DNA of 64,000 nt, from positions 2,166,001 to 2,230,000 of the forward strand of contig NZ_CP121113.1 of NCBI RefSeq assembly GCF_029581395.1. The letters run 5' to 3'. Positions within the stretch are counted from its first letter, which is position 1; each line of letters starts with the position of its first letter. This DNA comes from Roseinatronobacter sp. S2 (lineage in GTDB: Bacteria > Pseudomonadota > Alphaproteobacteria > Rhodobacterales > Rhodobacteraceae). Positions 8,665 to 18,431 of the stretch are shown here, piece by piece. Position numbers and translations under genes: made by a program. A model generated the notes under the pieces. The model saw only the letters and a list, made by a program, of their open reading frames with translations, did not search any database and was not told the origin of the DNA.

Positions 8665-9441
8665 CTAATCCCGCGCAAGCAGCGCTTTCACACGCTGCGC
8701 TTCGTCAACCATACCCCAAGGCGGATTAACCACCACCAGCCCGGAACCCACCATCCGGTGACCCTGCCGCACCGGCGGAAATGCGATTTCAAACACCTCT
8801 GCATCGGGCTGGTCTTGCCGGATGCGCGCCAGCATCGGCCCGTGCAGCCCCGCATGCAAAACCGGATACCACAGCATCAGGACACCCACATTCCACTTGC
8901 GCCGCAGATCGCCCAGCACTTTGGGCAGGCGTGCGTAATCGTCCTTCACCTCATATGACGGGTCGATCATCAGCACGCCGCGCCGCGGTGTCGGCGGGCA
9001 CACAGACATCGCCATCTCCAGCCCGTCTTCGTGGCGCAGGGTCGCGCCTGTTCGTGCCATATTGCTGCGCAAGGCGTCAAATTCACGCGGGTGCAATTCT
9101 GCCAGTGTCATACTGTCTTGCGCGCGCAACAAACTGGCCGCAATCAGCGGTGATCCGGGATAGGCCGTTTCACCATGGCGCGCATGAATGGCGTTCAGCG
9201 CAACACGGTAAGGGTGGTCAGGCGCAAACCGCGTCTGCATGCGCGCAATCCCAGCGGCAGCTTCGCCGGTTTTAAGCGCCTCAGCAGCATCAAGGGCATA
9301 AAGCCCGCGCCCTGCATGTGTTTCGATATAGCTTAGCGGCTTGTCCTTGGCCGTCATATAGGCCAGCACCCACGCCAGAAGCGCGTGTTTCTGGACATCA
9401 GCCAGATTTCCGGCGTGGTAGATATGTTGATAAGACAGCAT
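8665..9441 (-). CDS. rlmJ: 23S rRNA (adenine(2030)-N6)-methyltransferase RlmJ
   Basis: A 258-residue SAM-dependent N6-adenine methyltransferase for 23S rRNA. The N-terminus MLSYQHIYHAGNLADVQKH matches the family signature. The catalytic DPxY-type motif is visible as IDPSYEVKDDY, and the SAM-binding region as ETHAGRGLYALDA. I chose the ATG at 9441 because it gives the family N-terminus; a GTG at 9456 in the same frame adds five residues. Only a weak ribosome site (AAGACGG) precedes the ATG. Confidence 0.92.
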   Translation of the reverse strand: MLSYQHIYHAGNLADVQKHALLAWVLAYMTAKDKPLSYIETHAGRGLYALDAAEALKTGEAAAGIARMQTRFAPDHPYRVALNAIHARHGETAYPGSPLIAASLLRAQDSMTLAELHPREFDALRSNMARTGATLRHEDGLEMAMSVCPPTPRRGVLMIDPSYEVKDDYARLPKVLGDLRRKWNVGVLMLWYPVLHAGLHGPMLARIRQDQPDAEVFEIAFPPVRQGHRMVGSGLVVVNPPWGMVDEAQRVKALLARD

Positions 9442-9525
9442 TGATCCGTCTTGCACTGAATTCAGGCAGCCTTCAATGCCGCAATAACGGCCGCATCAAA
9501 TTACCGGATGCGACCGCGTGCAGCA

Positions 9526-10389
9526 TCAGTCACCATGCGAAACGCATGTGGCTTCCAGCCCGCGACAGCCAAGGAAAATCCCGCTCATGCCATTTGTTTC
9601 ATTCACGCCAATATCGAATGTGCCTGCAATTTCATTGGCTTGCGGGCCGTAAAAGCCGCCCTGCACGCTGCCCCCGGCGGCACCACCGTTGAAGCTGAAT
9701 GTGCTGGTATCCGTCGATGCGAACTGGCCGGATTTGCCATCGATGGTCACATTGTTAAACCCGGCCCTGACCGCAGTGTCCGTGTCGCGCAGTGTCCCGT
9801 TCATGGACCCCGACAGCAACGCGGTATCAAAATTCACCGTCATACGAATGCCGCCTTCGGCAATTCCGCCCTGCCCGTCGACAATCGCGCCCGCCATGAA
9901 ATGGCCCTGATAATCCTGAACCCCCTGGGGCATCACAAGACGTGTGGCTGCACGGTCCGGCGCGGATTGATACAGCCGGTGATAAGAATGCTCAATCTGG
10001 CCGTCCTTTGCGTGATCCAGTCGCAAGCTGCCCGCATAGGCGTATTCGCCCGCCATGCGCCCTTCCAGTCGGGCGCTTTCGGTTGTGCCATCCGGCCCGC
10101 CGACAACACGACAGCTTGCGCCGGAATAGTCGTCGCAAATCACGACCATGTCGTTCAGCACACCGCCTTCGAACTGGAACTGGACCTCACCGGACTCTCG
10201 CATCGTGGCAAGAACGCGCGACTCTTCTTCGGGTGCGCCGGAAATCTGGCTTAGCACACTGGTAAAGCTGCGTGTGGCGCTGGGTGACTTGCTGCCGCTG
10301 CTGCTGCCACCACCGCTGCTGCCGCCGCTACATGCTGATAGAAAGAAAACCGACCCAATAAGGGCCGTGCCGAAAAAACTTTTGCTCAT
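9526..10389 (-). CDS. Surface lipoprotein with TbpB-like beta-barrel C-terminus
   Basis: A 287-residue lipoprotein. The signal peptide ends in the lipobox LSAC, followed by a low-complexity Gly/Ser linker (GGSSGGGSSSGSKS) typical of outer-membrane-tethered lipoproteins. The C-terminal third, rich in T/S/F/G strands with GGFYGPQANEIAGTFDIG, resembles the eight-stranded barrel of transferrin-binding protein B/Slam-exported lipoproteins. Two cysteine pairs could form disulfides. Ligand and function are unknown, and no TonB-dependent partner lies nearby. The ATG at 10389 has a GAGG site; a GTG four codons upstream is less likely. Confidence 0.7.
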   Translation of the reverse strand: MSKSFFGTALIGSVFFLSACSGGSSGGGSSSGSKSPSATRSFTSVLSQISGAPEEESRVLATMRESGEVQFQFEGGVLNDMVVICDDYSGASCRVVGGPDGTTESARLEGRMAGEYAYAGSLRLDHAKDGQIEHSYHRLYQSAPDRAATRLVMPQGVQDYQGHFMAGAIVDGQGGIAEGGIRMTVNFDTALLSGSMNGTLRDTDTAVRAGFNNVTIDGKSGQFASTDTSTFSFNGGAAGGSVQGGFYGPQANEIAGTFDIGVNETNGMSGIFLGCRGLEATCVSHGD

Positions 10390-10562
10390 AATCTGCCTCA
10401 CTCAAAAAAATCGCGTCTTTCGCGCGGGTTATGGGCAGAATCAGCGCGGTGCGCGCAAAAGTCAATCTGCGGGACATGACAACAGCGCGTAGTGTTGCAA
10501 GGACGACTCAGCCCGCGCATATTCTGGCTTTGGAGAACAGCCACCCGCGCGGTGCGCCAGCC

Positions 10563-11780
10563 TCAGACCTCGCGCGGGCGCAGCGCCAGCCAGATCAGGG
10601 CGCCACCGGCCAGCACAAGGAAGGGCAACATCGCCATGTTGACCAGTTGCCAGCCGGTTTCCGTTGTGCCGCCCGAACAGTTCATCAATGTCCCCGAACT
10701 CAGCGACGCCAGAAACACGCCGCCAAAAACGATCATATCATTCAGGCCCTGAACGCGACCGCGCTCTTCGACCGAATAAGATGCGGTCAGCATGGATGTC
10801 GCGCCGATAAAGCCGAAATTCCACCCCACACCCAGCAAGATCAGCGCGATATAGAACTGCTCCAACTCCACCCCTGACATGGCGACCGCGCCCGCACCCG
10901 CAAGGATCACCAGCCCAAGCCCCACGATATTGCGCGCCCCGAACCGTGCAATCAGATGGCCGGTAAAGAAGGACGGCGCATACATGGCCAGCACATGCGC
11001 CGACACGATATTGGCCGCATCCGATGTGTCAAACCCGCAACCCACCACCGCCAGCGGCGTCGATGTCATGACAAGGTTCATCAGCGCATAGGACACGGTG
11101 CCGCAAATGATGGCCACAGCAATTACCGGCGTTTTCAGCATGTCGCGCCGTGACCGCCCTTGCGGCAGGCTCAGATCCGGCTTGGCGGGGGTGGGTATGT
11201 CCAGCATGCTCAGCAGCGCCATACCCGCAAGGTTCAGCAAGATAACGCCCAGATATGTCGCCAGAAACGGCACCGGCATCGCCTCGGCGGTGAAGGATAC
11301 CAGTTGCGGGCCAAACACCGCCGACAACAGCCCCCCCGCCATGACATAGGAAATGGCCTTGGGGCGGAATTCGGGGCTGGCCGTGTCAGTGGCCGCAAAG
11401 CGGTAGAACCCGTTGGCCGACATATAAACGCCCGTCAGCAATGACCCCAGCAGAAACAGCGGAAAACTGTCCAGCATCAGCGCATAGGCCCCGATGGCCG
11501 CGCCCACAGCCCCTGCGCCGCACGCAACCCAGAACCCCGCGCGCCGCCCGTATGCCTGCATGAACCCCGACAATGGCGTGGCCGTCAGCATCGATCCCAG
11601 CACGATCAGCGAAATCGGCAATGTGGCCCAGCACGGGTTGGGGGCCAGCATTTGCCCCGCCAGCCCGCCAATGATAAAAATCACCGGAAGCTGCGCGCCC
11701 ACAACCGCCTGCGCGGCCACGAGCACGATTACATTGCGCTTGGCGCGGGCATCATCATGGGTTGCAATCATGTCTGTCAT
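10563..11780 (-). CDS. Major facilitator superfamily transporter
   Basis: A protein of about 405 residues with roughly twelve hydrophobic segments in two bundles separated by a hydrophilic loop near residue 205 (PAKPDLSLPQGRSRRDML), the usual MFS layout. A loop motif, QAYGRRAGFW, lies between helices 2 and 3 as in many MFS proteins. Substrate is not predictable. The start is uncertain: ATG at 11780 or at 11771, or TTG at 11798, none with a clear ribosome site. It is divergent from the glycosylase gene on the plus strand. Confidence 0.85.
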   Translation of the reverse strand: MTDMIATHDDARAKRNVIVLVAAQAVVGAQLPVIFIIGGLAGQMLAPNPCWATLPISLIVLGSMLTATPLSGFMQAYGRRAGFWVACGAGAVGAAIGAYALMLDSFPLFLLGSLLTGVYMSANGFYRFAATDTASPEFRPKAISYVMAGGLLSAVFGPQLVSFTAEAMPVPFLATYLGVILLNLAGMALLSMLDIPTPAKPDLSLPQGRSRRDMLKTPVIAVAIICGTVSYALMNLVMTSTPLAVVGCGFDTSDAANIVSAHVLAMYAPSFFTGHLIARFGARNIVGLGLVILAGAGAVAMSGVELEQFYIALILLGVGWNFGFIGATSMLTASYSVEERGRVQGLNDMIVFGGVFLASLSSGTLMNCSGGTTETGWQLVNMAMLPFLVLAGGALIWLALRPREV

Positions 11781-11860
11781 GCGCGCAGGATTAGCCAATC
11801 ACCGGACCAAGGAAAAGGGGAATTTTACATGTGCACCAGTTTGTCGCGCAGGGCGTTCTG

Positions 11861-12490
11861 ATGGTCGGGCGTATTCTGACCACCCCCGATTGCATGGCCG
11901 AAGGCGCCGCATGGCTGGCGGGCAGTGAACCGCGCTTTGCCCATGCGCTGGCCCTGACCGGAACACCACCCCTGCGCAGGCGCGACGATGGCTTTGCGCA
12001 GTTGCTGTGCGCGATTGTCAGCCAGCAGGTCAGCACCCATGCCGCCCGCGCCATCTGGGGCCGCATGGAAGATGCGGGCCTGACCACCCCCGCCGCCGTT
12101 CTGGCCGCCGATGATGTGACACTGCGCGCGCCCGGCCTGTCGGGGCAAAAGATGCGCTATGCCCGCGCGCTGGCCGCCGCTGGCATTGATTTTGATGCAC
12201 TGCGCACCCTGCCCGACGCCGAAGTGACGCGCATTTTGGTCGAGGTGCCGGGCATTGGCCGCTGGACCGCCGAGATATACGCCATGTTCAGCCTTGGGCG
12301 CGCCGATGTGTTTGCCCCCGCCGATCTGGCCTTGCAGGAATCCGCGCGCCGCCTGTTCGCTTTGCCCGACCGCCCGCGCGAGACCGCCCTGCGCGCCATG
12401 GCAGACGCATGGTCGCCATGGCGCACGGTTGCAGCGGGGCTTTTGTGGGCTTATTACCGCATCGAAACCGACAGAGAAGGCATCATATGA
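11861..12490 (+). CDS. DNA-3-methyladenine glycosylase II (AlkA/HhH-GPD family)
   Basis: A base-excision repair enzyme of about 209 residues that removes alkylated purines. The helix-hairpin-helix is VEVPGIGRWTAEI, and the catalytic aspartate lies about 20 residues later in APADLAL. The segment LCAIVSQQVSTHAA is the family's substrate-pocket helix. It matches the short bacterial glycosylases without the extra N-terminal domain of E. coli AlkA. The ATG at 11861 gives the normal N-terminus; a GTG at 11831 preceded by AAGGGG would add ten residues. The stop overlaps the next gene's ATG, so the two form an operon. Confidence 0.88.
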   Translation: MVGRILTTPDCMAEGAAWLAGSEPRFAHALALTGTPPLRRRDDGFAQLLCAIVSQQVSTHAARAIWGRMEDAGLTTPAAVLAADDVTLRAPGLSGQKMRYARALAAAGIDFDALRTLPDAEVTRILVEVPGIGRWTAEIYAMFSLGRADVFAPADLALQESARRLFALPDRPRETALRAMADAWSPWRTVAAGLLWAYYRIETDREGII

Positions 12491-13149
12491 CCCGCATTCT
12501 GACATCTGCGCGCAAGGGCGCACCCAAGGGGCAGGCGAAATCCGCCGTGATTTTCGTGCATGGCTACGGCGCGGATGGCGCGGACCTGCTGGGGCTGGCC
12601 GACCCGCTGGGTCCGCATATGCCGGACACGGCTTTTTATGCGCCCAACGCGCCCGAACACTGCACCGGCAACCCGATGGGGTTTCAGTGGTTCCCCATCC
12701 CATGGCTGGACGGATCGACCGAGGAAGCAGCGCTGACAGGGCTGCAAGCCGCAGCACACGATCTGGATGCGTTCATCGATCAGGTGCTGGCGGATGAAGG
12801 GTTAGCGCCGGGCGCGCTGGCGCTGGTGGGGTTTTCGCAGGGCACGATGATCAGCCTGCATGTGGCCCCGCGCCGCAAGGACGCGCTGGCCGGGATCGTG
12901 GGGTTTTCGGGGCGGCTGATGCAGCCCGAACATCTGGCCGATGACGCGCTGTCGCACCCGCCCGTCCTGCTGGTGCATGGCGATCAGGATGAAGTGGTCC
13001 CCCCGCAATCGCTGTCAGAGGCCGCAGACGCGCTGACGGCGGCAGGGTTTGAAACCTATGCGCATGTGTCCAAAGGCACCGGCCACGGCATCGCTCATGA
13101 CGGGCTGTCCCTCGCGCTGTCGTTTCTGCGCGACAAACTGCCGGGGTAA
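12487..13149 (+). CDS. Phospholipase/carboxylesterase family alpha/beta hydrolase
   Basis: A 220-residue serine hydrolase. The N-terminal strand ends in FVHGYGADG (oxyanion region). The nucleophile elbow is GFSQG, the acid lies in VHGDQDEVVP, and the histidine in GTGHGI, completing the Ser-Asp-His triad. The fold and length match the YpfH/acyl-protein-thioesterase-like group. No signal peptide is present, so it is cytoplasmic. Its ATG overlaps the glycosylase stop (ATGA). The physiological substrate is unknown. Confidence 0.88.
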   Translation: MTRILTSARKGAPKGQAKSAVIFVHGYGADGADLLGLADPLGPHMPDTAFYAPNAPEHCTGNPMGFQWFPIPWLDGSTEEAALTGLQAAAHDLDAFIDQVLADEGLAPGALALVGFSQGTMISLHVAPRRKDALAGIVGFSGRLMQPEHLADDALSHPPVLLVHGDQDEVVPPQSLSEAADALTAAGFETYAHVSKGTGHGIAHDGLSLALSFLRDKLPG

Positions 13150-13162
13150 CGGCGGCCGCAGG

Positions 13163-13320
13163 GAACAAAGCCCGCGCCATCGGCGGGCCGGGGTCTGCCG
13201 GTCCCACGTTGGAGATGCTCACTTTATGCATGCGGCATACTCCAAGATCAAAAGCTTGGTGTGACGCTGGCCAAACCGGCATGCCGCGGGACGGCCCGCC
13301 GATGGCGCGGCGGCCTTCGG
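13163..13320 (+). repeat. Dispersed ~155-bp intergenic repeat, copy B
   Basis: Same family and orientation as the copy at 21-180. The terminal inverted repeat is GCGCCATCGGCGGGCC (13174-13189) with a perfect complement at 13293-13308. Relative to copy A the stem has changed T-A to C-G on both arms, a compensatory change that supports pairing. The central TATGC/GCATA inverted repeat is kept. It lies between the convergent esterase and pentapeptide genes. A small indel breaks the reading frame that copies A, C and D share. Confidence 0.85.
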
Positions 13321-13345
13321 CCTTGGCTCCGCGCCTCGTGCAGGG

Positions 13346-15055
13346 CTAGGGTTGAGGCTTCTCAGGGGGCTTATAGGTGGCGGGGTCAGCGCGCCATTTG
13401 TGATACTGCTTGACGAAGTCATATTCGCTGCCATCGGAAGGCAATTTCCAATCCGGCCAATGGATAGGACGAGATATTCTCTTAGGAAGCTCAACGGAGC
13501 CATCTCCGAAAGCTCCGTAGATATCAGCACCGAAGGTCACACCTTCTGCAAACACTGTGTTCTTAAACATGGTATTTTCTAACGCTCCACCGTCCTTATT
13601 GAAAAAATCAGAAAATTGATCAAAATTCAATCCTTTCAATTCAGTTCTTGAAAGCCTGCATTGTACAAAAGATACGTTTCCGCTATATACGACATTGAAT
13701 GTGACACCAGACAGGTTAATGAACGCGAAACTTACACCAAAAAGTGAAACACCATTAAATTCGCTATTGTGCATATTTCCACCAATGAAAACACACCCCT
13801 GAAAGTTGTTTGCAAGAAATAATGCAGAGTGCCCATAGCACGATAGAAAATTGCAATACGCAACATCACAAAATGAAAAGTCACTTTTGTTGAACGATGT
13901 ATCGCTAAAGAGAGATTGGCTCAATTCAGCGCCGATGAAGCTGCAGTTGTCTAAAACCGCCCCTTGAAACGCACATCCATGCATTTTCGACAGGCTGAAA
14001 TCAAGATTCCGAAAATCATAACCTTGAAAATTCACGCTACTAAGGTCAAGTCGATATCCATCGGTACTCTTAAAATTTTGTTGCTGCAGCATCGCCTTTA
14101 AAGTTTCTCCACATGCGCCGGTAGAAACTATTTTTTCTTTAATTGTATCAACTCTATTTCTTAAATTCTTTGTTCCTAAAGTGCAATCGTTTCGCTCAAT
14201 CAAAAGTTGCGATTCGGATCGCCGTCCAATCACATTAATCGCAGTTTGAATGTCTATTCTTACTTTTCTTTTTAAACTCCCCAACCAGGAATGTACCTCG
14301 ATGTCCAGTTCATGTGCGCTAAGCTCCGGATCAGAAAGTGCTGCGTTAATCGCTTTCAGAAAACGATCTTTTTTTAGCTCATCGTTGAGCCGTTTTATCA
14401 GCTTTTTGCGTGGATTTTTATGGCATGCGGTATCGATGCCGCTATTTTCACGAATATACGCACACAAAATTTCCATCACCCGCACATGATCGCGGCCGTT
14501 GTCATGGCGGGTTGAATCCTGCGCAATACGTTCCAGCGAAAGGATCGCGCCGATACGGACTTCGATATTCGGTTCTGATGTTTCCTGCGTTTCACCGTCC
14601 ACGATCTTCTTGACTGTCTTCTCCGCCCCCAACTGCTCGACCGCTTTGTTGATGCGGTCGGTCATGTGGCCTTCTTTCTGGAACATCACTGTCTGGTGTT
14701 TCAGCACCGTCCCCCACAACACAAAGGGCGCGCCCAGCAATGCCGCGATAAGGGTTCCAAGCCCCAATAGACCGGCACCGCCATCCCCTTGCGCGAGCGA
14801 AAACGGAGATGGTATCCCATTGAACACCCACCAGATTGATATGATCACGCCCCCAAACAGGAAAAACCATATCGGCGCATAGACCCAGCCGAATGCCTCC
14901 AACGCGCGGCGGGCGGGGTCGGGACGCTCGTTGTCGCTGACTGACAATGCCAGCCAGATCACCCCTGTGACGATAGCGATGAACACCGCCACCACAATCA
15001 CATTCAGCCCCTGTTGAGTCAGGGGCAATGTCACGCTGATATAGTCACTGGTCAT
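13346..15055 (-). CDS. Membrane-anchored pentapeptide-repeat protein
   Basis: A 569-residue protein with about three N-terminal membrane segments (near residues 17-38, 58-80 and 92-115). A conserved-looking soluble segment follows (about 120-200, including RIGAILSLERIAQDS), then a charged helical region. From about residue 340 to 500 there is a pentapeptide-repeat solenoid of A(D/N)Lxx-like units (VNFQGYDFRNLDFSLSKMHG and onward). Composition is uneven: the 5' part is G+C-rich but roughly 13500-14470 is AT-rich (20 G/C of 60 at 13621-13680), suggesting a recombined or acquired C-terminal module. Function is unknown. Confidence 0.85.
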   Translation of the reverse strand: MTSDYISVTLPLTQQGLNVIVVAVFIAIVTGVIWLALSVSDNERPDPARRALEAFGWVYAPIWFFLFGGVIISIWWVFNGIPSPFSLAQGDGGAGLLGLGTLIAALLGAPFVLWGTVLKHQTVMFQKEGHMTDRINKAVEQLGAEKTVKKIVDGETQETSEPNIEVRIGAILSLERIAQDSTRHDNGRDHVRVMEILCAYIRENSGIDTACHKNPRKKLIKRLNDELKKDRFLKAINAALSDPELSAHELDIEVHSWLGSLKRKVRIDIQTAINVIGRRSESQLLIERNDCTLGTKNLRNRVDTIKEKIVSTGACGETLKAMLQQQNFKSTDGYRLDLSSVNFQGYDFRNLDFSLSKMHGCAFQGAVLDNCSFIGAELSQSLFSDTSFNKSDFSFCDVAYCNFLSCYGHSALFLANNFQGCVFIGGNMHNSEFNGVSLFGVSFAFINLSGVTFNVVYSGNVSFVQCRLSRTELKGLNFDQFSDFFNKDGGALENTMFKNTVFAEGVTFGADIYGAFGDGSVELPKRISRPIHWPDWKLPSDGSEYDFVKQYHKWRADPATYKPPEKPQP

Positions 15056-15120
15056 CTGAAATCCCGTCCCTGCAATCGCGCCAGCCTATGCCAGCGCTGG
15101 GGGCGGGGCAAGCGGGGGGA

Positions 15121-15804
15121 TCAGGGGATGACGACTTCGCCTGTGTCCAGCCGCACCACGCGGTCCATGCGGGCGGCAAGGTCCATGTTATGGGTCGCAA
15201 TCAGCGCCGACAGCCCTGTGTCGCGCACAAGGGCCATCAACGCGCCGAACACCTGATCGGAGGTTTCGGGGTCCAGATTGCCGGTCGGCTCATCCGCCAG
15301 CAACAGACTTGGCTCATTGGCCAGCGCGCGGCAGAAAGCGACCCGCTGCTGCTCGCCCCCCGACAGGGCTGCGGGGCGATGCGCGGCGCGCGGCCCCACG
15401 CCCACACGGTCCAGCAGGTCACGCGCGCGGGCTTCGGCCTGCGCTTTCGCAACGCCGTTGGCCAGTTGCGGCAGGATGATATTTTCCAGCGCGGAAAACT
15501 CTGGCAGCAGATGATGAAACTGATAGATGAACCCCACCTGCCCGCGCCGCGCCGCCGTGCGCGCATGATCGCCCAGCCGTGTCATATCGGCCCCGTTGAT
15601 CACGACCGCGCCGGTGTCGGGCGTGTCCAGCAGGCCCGCGATATGCAGCAGCGTGGATTTCCCCGCCCCCGATGGCGCGACCAGCGCCACCACCTCGCCC
15701 CGGTCCAGCGACAGCGACGCCCCGCGCAGCACCGCCACTTCATTGGGGCGGCCCGCGTTATAGGTCTTGGTGATATCGCGCAGCGACAGGGCCTGATCAT
15801 TCAT
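15121..15804 (-). CDS. lolD: Lipoprotein-releasing ABC transporter, ATP-binding protein LolD
   Basis: A 227-residue ABC ATPase that powers release of outer-membrane lipoproteins from the inner membrane. It shows Walker A ([11 protein letters not shown]), the signature [15 protein letters not shown], Walker B ([12 protein letters not shown]) and the switch histidine in ATHNMDLA. It follows the permease gene with an 8-bp overlap, the usual lol arrangement. The MacB/FtsE-like family is close, but the permease partner supports the Lol assignment. Confidence 0.9.
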   Translation of the reverse strand: MNDQALSLRDITKTYNAGRPNEVAVLRGASLSLDRGEVVALVAPSGAGKSTLLHIAGLLDTPDTGAVVINGADMTRLGDHARTAARRGQVGFIYQFHHLLPEFSALENIILPQLANGVAKAQAEARARDLLDRVGVGPRAAHRPAALSGGEQQRVAFCRALANEPSLLLADEPTGNLDPETSDQVFGALMALVRDTGLSALIATHNMDLAARMDRVVRLDTGEVVIP

Positions 15805-17083
15805 AGCGCAATGCCTCTACCGGGTTCATGCGTGCGGCGCGGCGCGCGGGAAAAATGGTCACAATAAACGACAGCGACAGCGACAGGCCCACCGCCTTCA
15901 GCACATCTTCCAGCCGCAACTGCGCGGGCAACGCATAGATGCCGCGAATGGACGGGTCCCACACACCACCGCCGGACATGTAATTCACCAGGCTGAAGAT
16001 GGTGTCGATATAGATGGCAAACAGACAGCCCAGCACAACCCCCGCAACCGTTCCCAGCACACCGACAGACGCCCCGCAGATAAAGAACACCCGCAGCACC
16101 GACCCTTCCGACAGGCCCATGGTGCGCAGAATGCCAATGTCGCGGCCCTTGTTCTTGACCAGCATGATCAGCCCCGAAATGATGTTCATCGCCGCAATCA
16201 GCACCAGAATGGACAGGATCACGAACATCACGTTATCTTCGACATCCAGCGCGCGCAGAAACGACCCCGCTGAATCGCGCCATGTCCATAGCATTGCACG
16301 CTCGCCCCCCGCGCGCAGCAGGTCCAGACGCATGCCGTCAATCTGGTCGGGATTGGCGACCATCACTTCCAGCTCATCCGCCACACCGTCGCGGTTGAAA
16401 TAGATCTGCGCCTCGTCAAAGGGCATGTATAATCGTGTCCGGTCAATGTCATAGCGACCGGCGGTGAAGATATAGACCACCTCATAGGCCGAAGTGCGCG
16501 GACTGGTGCCAAAGGCCGTGCGCACCCCGTCGGGTGATATGACGCGCACCGTATCGCCAAGCGCCACATTCAGTTCCCGCGCGATGCCCGACCCGATGGC
16601 CACGCCGTCTTCAAAACGCTCAATGTCGCCGAGCGCCTGTTCGGGGTCGGCCACGCGCGGGATGGTGCGCAGATCATCGTGCGAAATGCCAAACACCTCG
16701 GCGCCGGTATTGCGCCCATGCGCGGACACCATGACCTGCCCTTTGATCAGGGGGGCCACGCGGGTGACACCGCGCACGGCAGCAATGCGTTCGGCCATGT
16801 CCTGATAATCGTCAATCACACGGCTGGTGCGGCCGGAATCGTCCACATGCACCGACGAATAGACCGTCACATGCGCATTGGCCCCCAGAATGGTGTCGAC
16901 AAATTCCGCCCGAAAGCCCGACCGTACCGACAGCGTGGCAATCAGCGCAAACACGGCCAGCATGATGCCCAGAAATGAAATGACCGTCATCGCGCTGACG
17001 CCCCCTTCGGCGCGGCGCGCGCGCAGGTAGCGCCATGCGATCATCCATTCAAACGGGGCGAAGGGGGCGGTATGTCCGGTCAT
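15797..17083 (-). CDS. Lipoprotein-releasing ABC transporter permease (LolC/LolE family)
   Basis: A 428-residue inner-membrane protein with one N-terminal membrane helix (around residues 31-52), a large periplasmic domain of about 200 residues, and three C-terminal helices of the FtsX domain (starting [19 protein letters not shown]). It collects lipoproteins for transfer to LolA. Only one permease gene accompanies lolD, so the transporter probably works as a homodimer (LolF-like) rather than the LolC/LolE heterodimer of E. coli; this is inference. Confidence 0.88.
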   Translation of the reverse strand: MTGHTAPFAPFEWMIAWRYLRARRAEGGVSAMTVISFLGIMLAVFALIATLSVRSGFRAEFVDTILGANAHVTVYSSVHVDDSGRTSRVIDDYQDMAERIAAVRGVTRVAPLIKGQVMVSAHGRNTGAEVFGISHDDLRTIPRVADPEQALGDIERFEDGVAIGSGIARELNVALGDTVRVISPDGVRTAFGTSPRTSAYEVVYIFTAGRYDIDRTRLYMPFDEAQIYFNRDGVADELEVMVANPDQIDGMRLDLLRAGGERAMLWTWRDSAGSFLRALDVEDNVMFVILSILVLIAAMNIISGLIMLVKNKGRDIGILRTMGLSEGSVLRVFFICGASVGVLGTVAGVVLGCLFAIYIDTIFSLVNYMSGGGVWDPSIRGIYALPAQLRLEDVLKAVGLSLSLSFIVTIFPARRAARMNPVEALRYE

Positions 17084-17222
17084 GCGGCGTCCTGCTGAGA
17101 ATTTGACGCAACCTCATAGGATTGGCGCGCAAGGTCAAGCCCAAAGCGCGCGCGCTCGCGTGAAGGGCTGGACAGGGTTTGGGGCATCAGGCAGGGTGTG
17201 AGGGTGGATTTGAGGGCGGCAT

Positions 17223-18431
17223 GTGATTTCGGAGATCTTGCAATTTCTAGAACAAAATGCCGTGCTTATCAGCGCAATCGCTGCATTGTTGGCAATCGTT
17301 GGCGCGGTGTTCGTGGGGGCAAGATGGCTGAAACACCGCATCAAACCTGCGGCACCACAGGTCACGCCGGTGCAGGTGATGCCGAATGACGGTGAAACCA
17401 AACTCACAATCATTGATTTCATCCGCATCCGCCGCGAATTGCGTGCGGAGATCATGGCGGAACTTGACCGCACAGATGCGTCCGAGCGCGCGCAGCTACA
17501 GGCCCGCATTGACGAATTGACCGCCCAGATCAACAACCCCGAAGGCGCATTTGAAACTGAACGCAAGCGCCTTGCCGATCTGGAAGCGCGCCTTGTGCGC
17601 GAAGGCAATGAACTGGGGGCCGAACGACTGCAATCAGCCATCGACGCCCTGCGTATGGGCAACACCGATCAGGCCAAGGACATCTTCATTGAAATCGCCG
17701 CGCGAGAGGAACTGGCCGTCAAACGCGCCGCCCGCGCAGAATTCGGCCTTGGTGAAATTGCAGAAGGTCAAAAAGATTGGACAATTGCTGCAAACCACTA
17801 CACCCGCGCAGCCGAGTTGGACAGTCTATATAGCTATTCTAGCGAGGAAAAAAGTCACCTTTGGATGTTGGAAGATTCACAGAGCGATATTTCAAAAAAT
17901 AAGATCCGAGTAACGCTTTCGGTCGAGGAAAACGGTCTTCACGATCCGCAAACTGCGACTTCAATTAACAATTACGCATTGTCTCTGGTCGACGAAGGTC
18001 GCTACGGCCAAGCCGAGCCGCTTTTCCGCGAAGCGTTGGAGATCAGGCGCAAAACACTGGGCAATCGCCATCCTGCCGTGGGCCAGAACCTTAACAACCT
18101 AGCGGGTTTGCTGCGCGCCACGGGGCGCTTTGTCGAGGCCGAGCCGATGTATCGCGAGGCGCTGGCGATTGGCCGCGAGACGCTTGGCGACCGCCACCCA
18201 GATGTGGCAACATGGCTCAACAACCTCGCAGGTTTGCTGCACGTCACCGACCGCGCCAATCAGGCGACCCCGCTTTACCTCGAAGCACTTAGCATTCACC
18301 GCACTAGTCTTGGCGATGACCACCCCGCGACACAAACCACCGCACAAAACACCCTGATCCACCTGCGCCAGTATGCCCCCGACCACCCTGATCTGGCGGG
18401 TCTGCTGGCGGTCTTCGGTGATGGCGGCTAG
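17223..18431 (+). CDS. Membrane-anchored TPR protein (kinesin-light-chain-like repeats)
   Basis: A 402-residue protein with a GTG start preceded by GAGGG. One membrane helix (about residues 11-32) is followed by a coiled-coil stretch (about 70-130) and TPR units. The C-terminal repeats have the kinesin-light-chain pattern (AEPLFREALEIRRKTLG, AEPMYREALAIGRETLG, ATPLYLEALSIHRTSLG). The segment near 17790-17990 is AT-rich (23 G/C of 60 at 17821-17880), unlike its surroundings. It is divergent from the lol genes, and its last four bases overlap the hemerythrin gene's end. Probably a scaffold; partners are unknown. Confidence 0.85.
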   Translation: MISEILQFLEQNAVLISAIAALLAIVGAVFVGARWLKHRIKPAAPQVTPVQVMPNDGETKLTIIDFIRIRRELRAEIMAELDRTDASERAQLQARIDELTAQINNPEGAFETERKRLADLEARLVREGNELGAERLQSAIDALRMGNTDQAKDIFIEIAAREELAVKRAARAEFGLGEIAEGQKDWTIAANHYTRAAELDSLYSYSSEEKSHLWMLEDSQSDISKNKIRVTLSVEENGLHDPQTATSINNYALSLVDEGRYGQAEPLFREALEIRRKTLGNRHPAVGQNLNNLAGLLRATGRFVEAEPMYREALAIGRETLGDRHPDVATWLNNLAGLLHVTDRANQATPLYLEALSIHRTSLGDDHPATQTTAQNTLIHLRQYAPDHPDLAGLLAVFGDGG

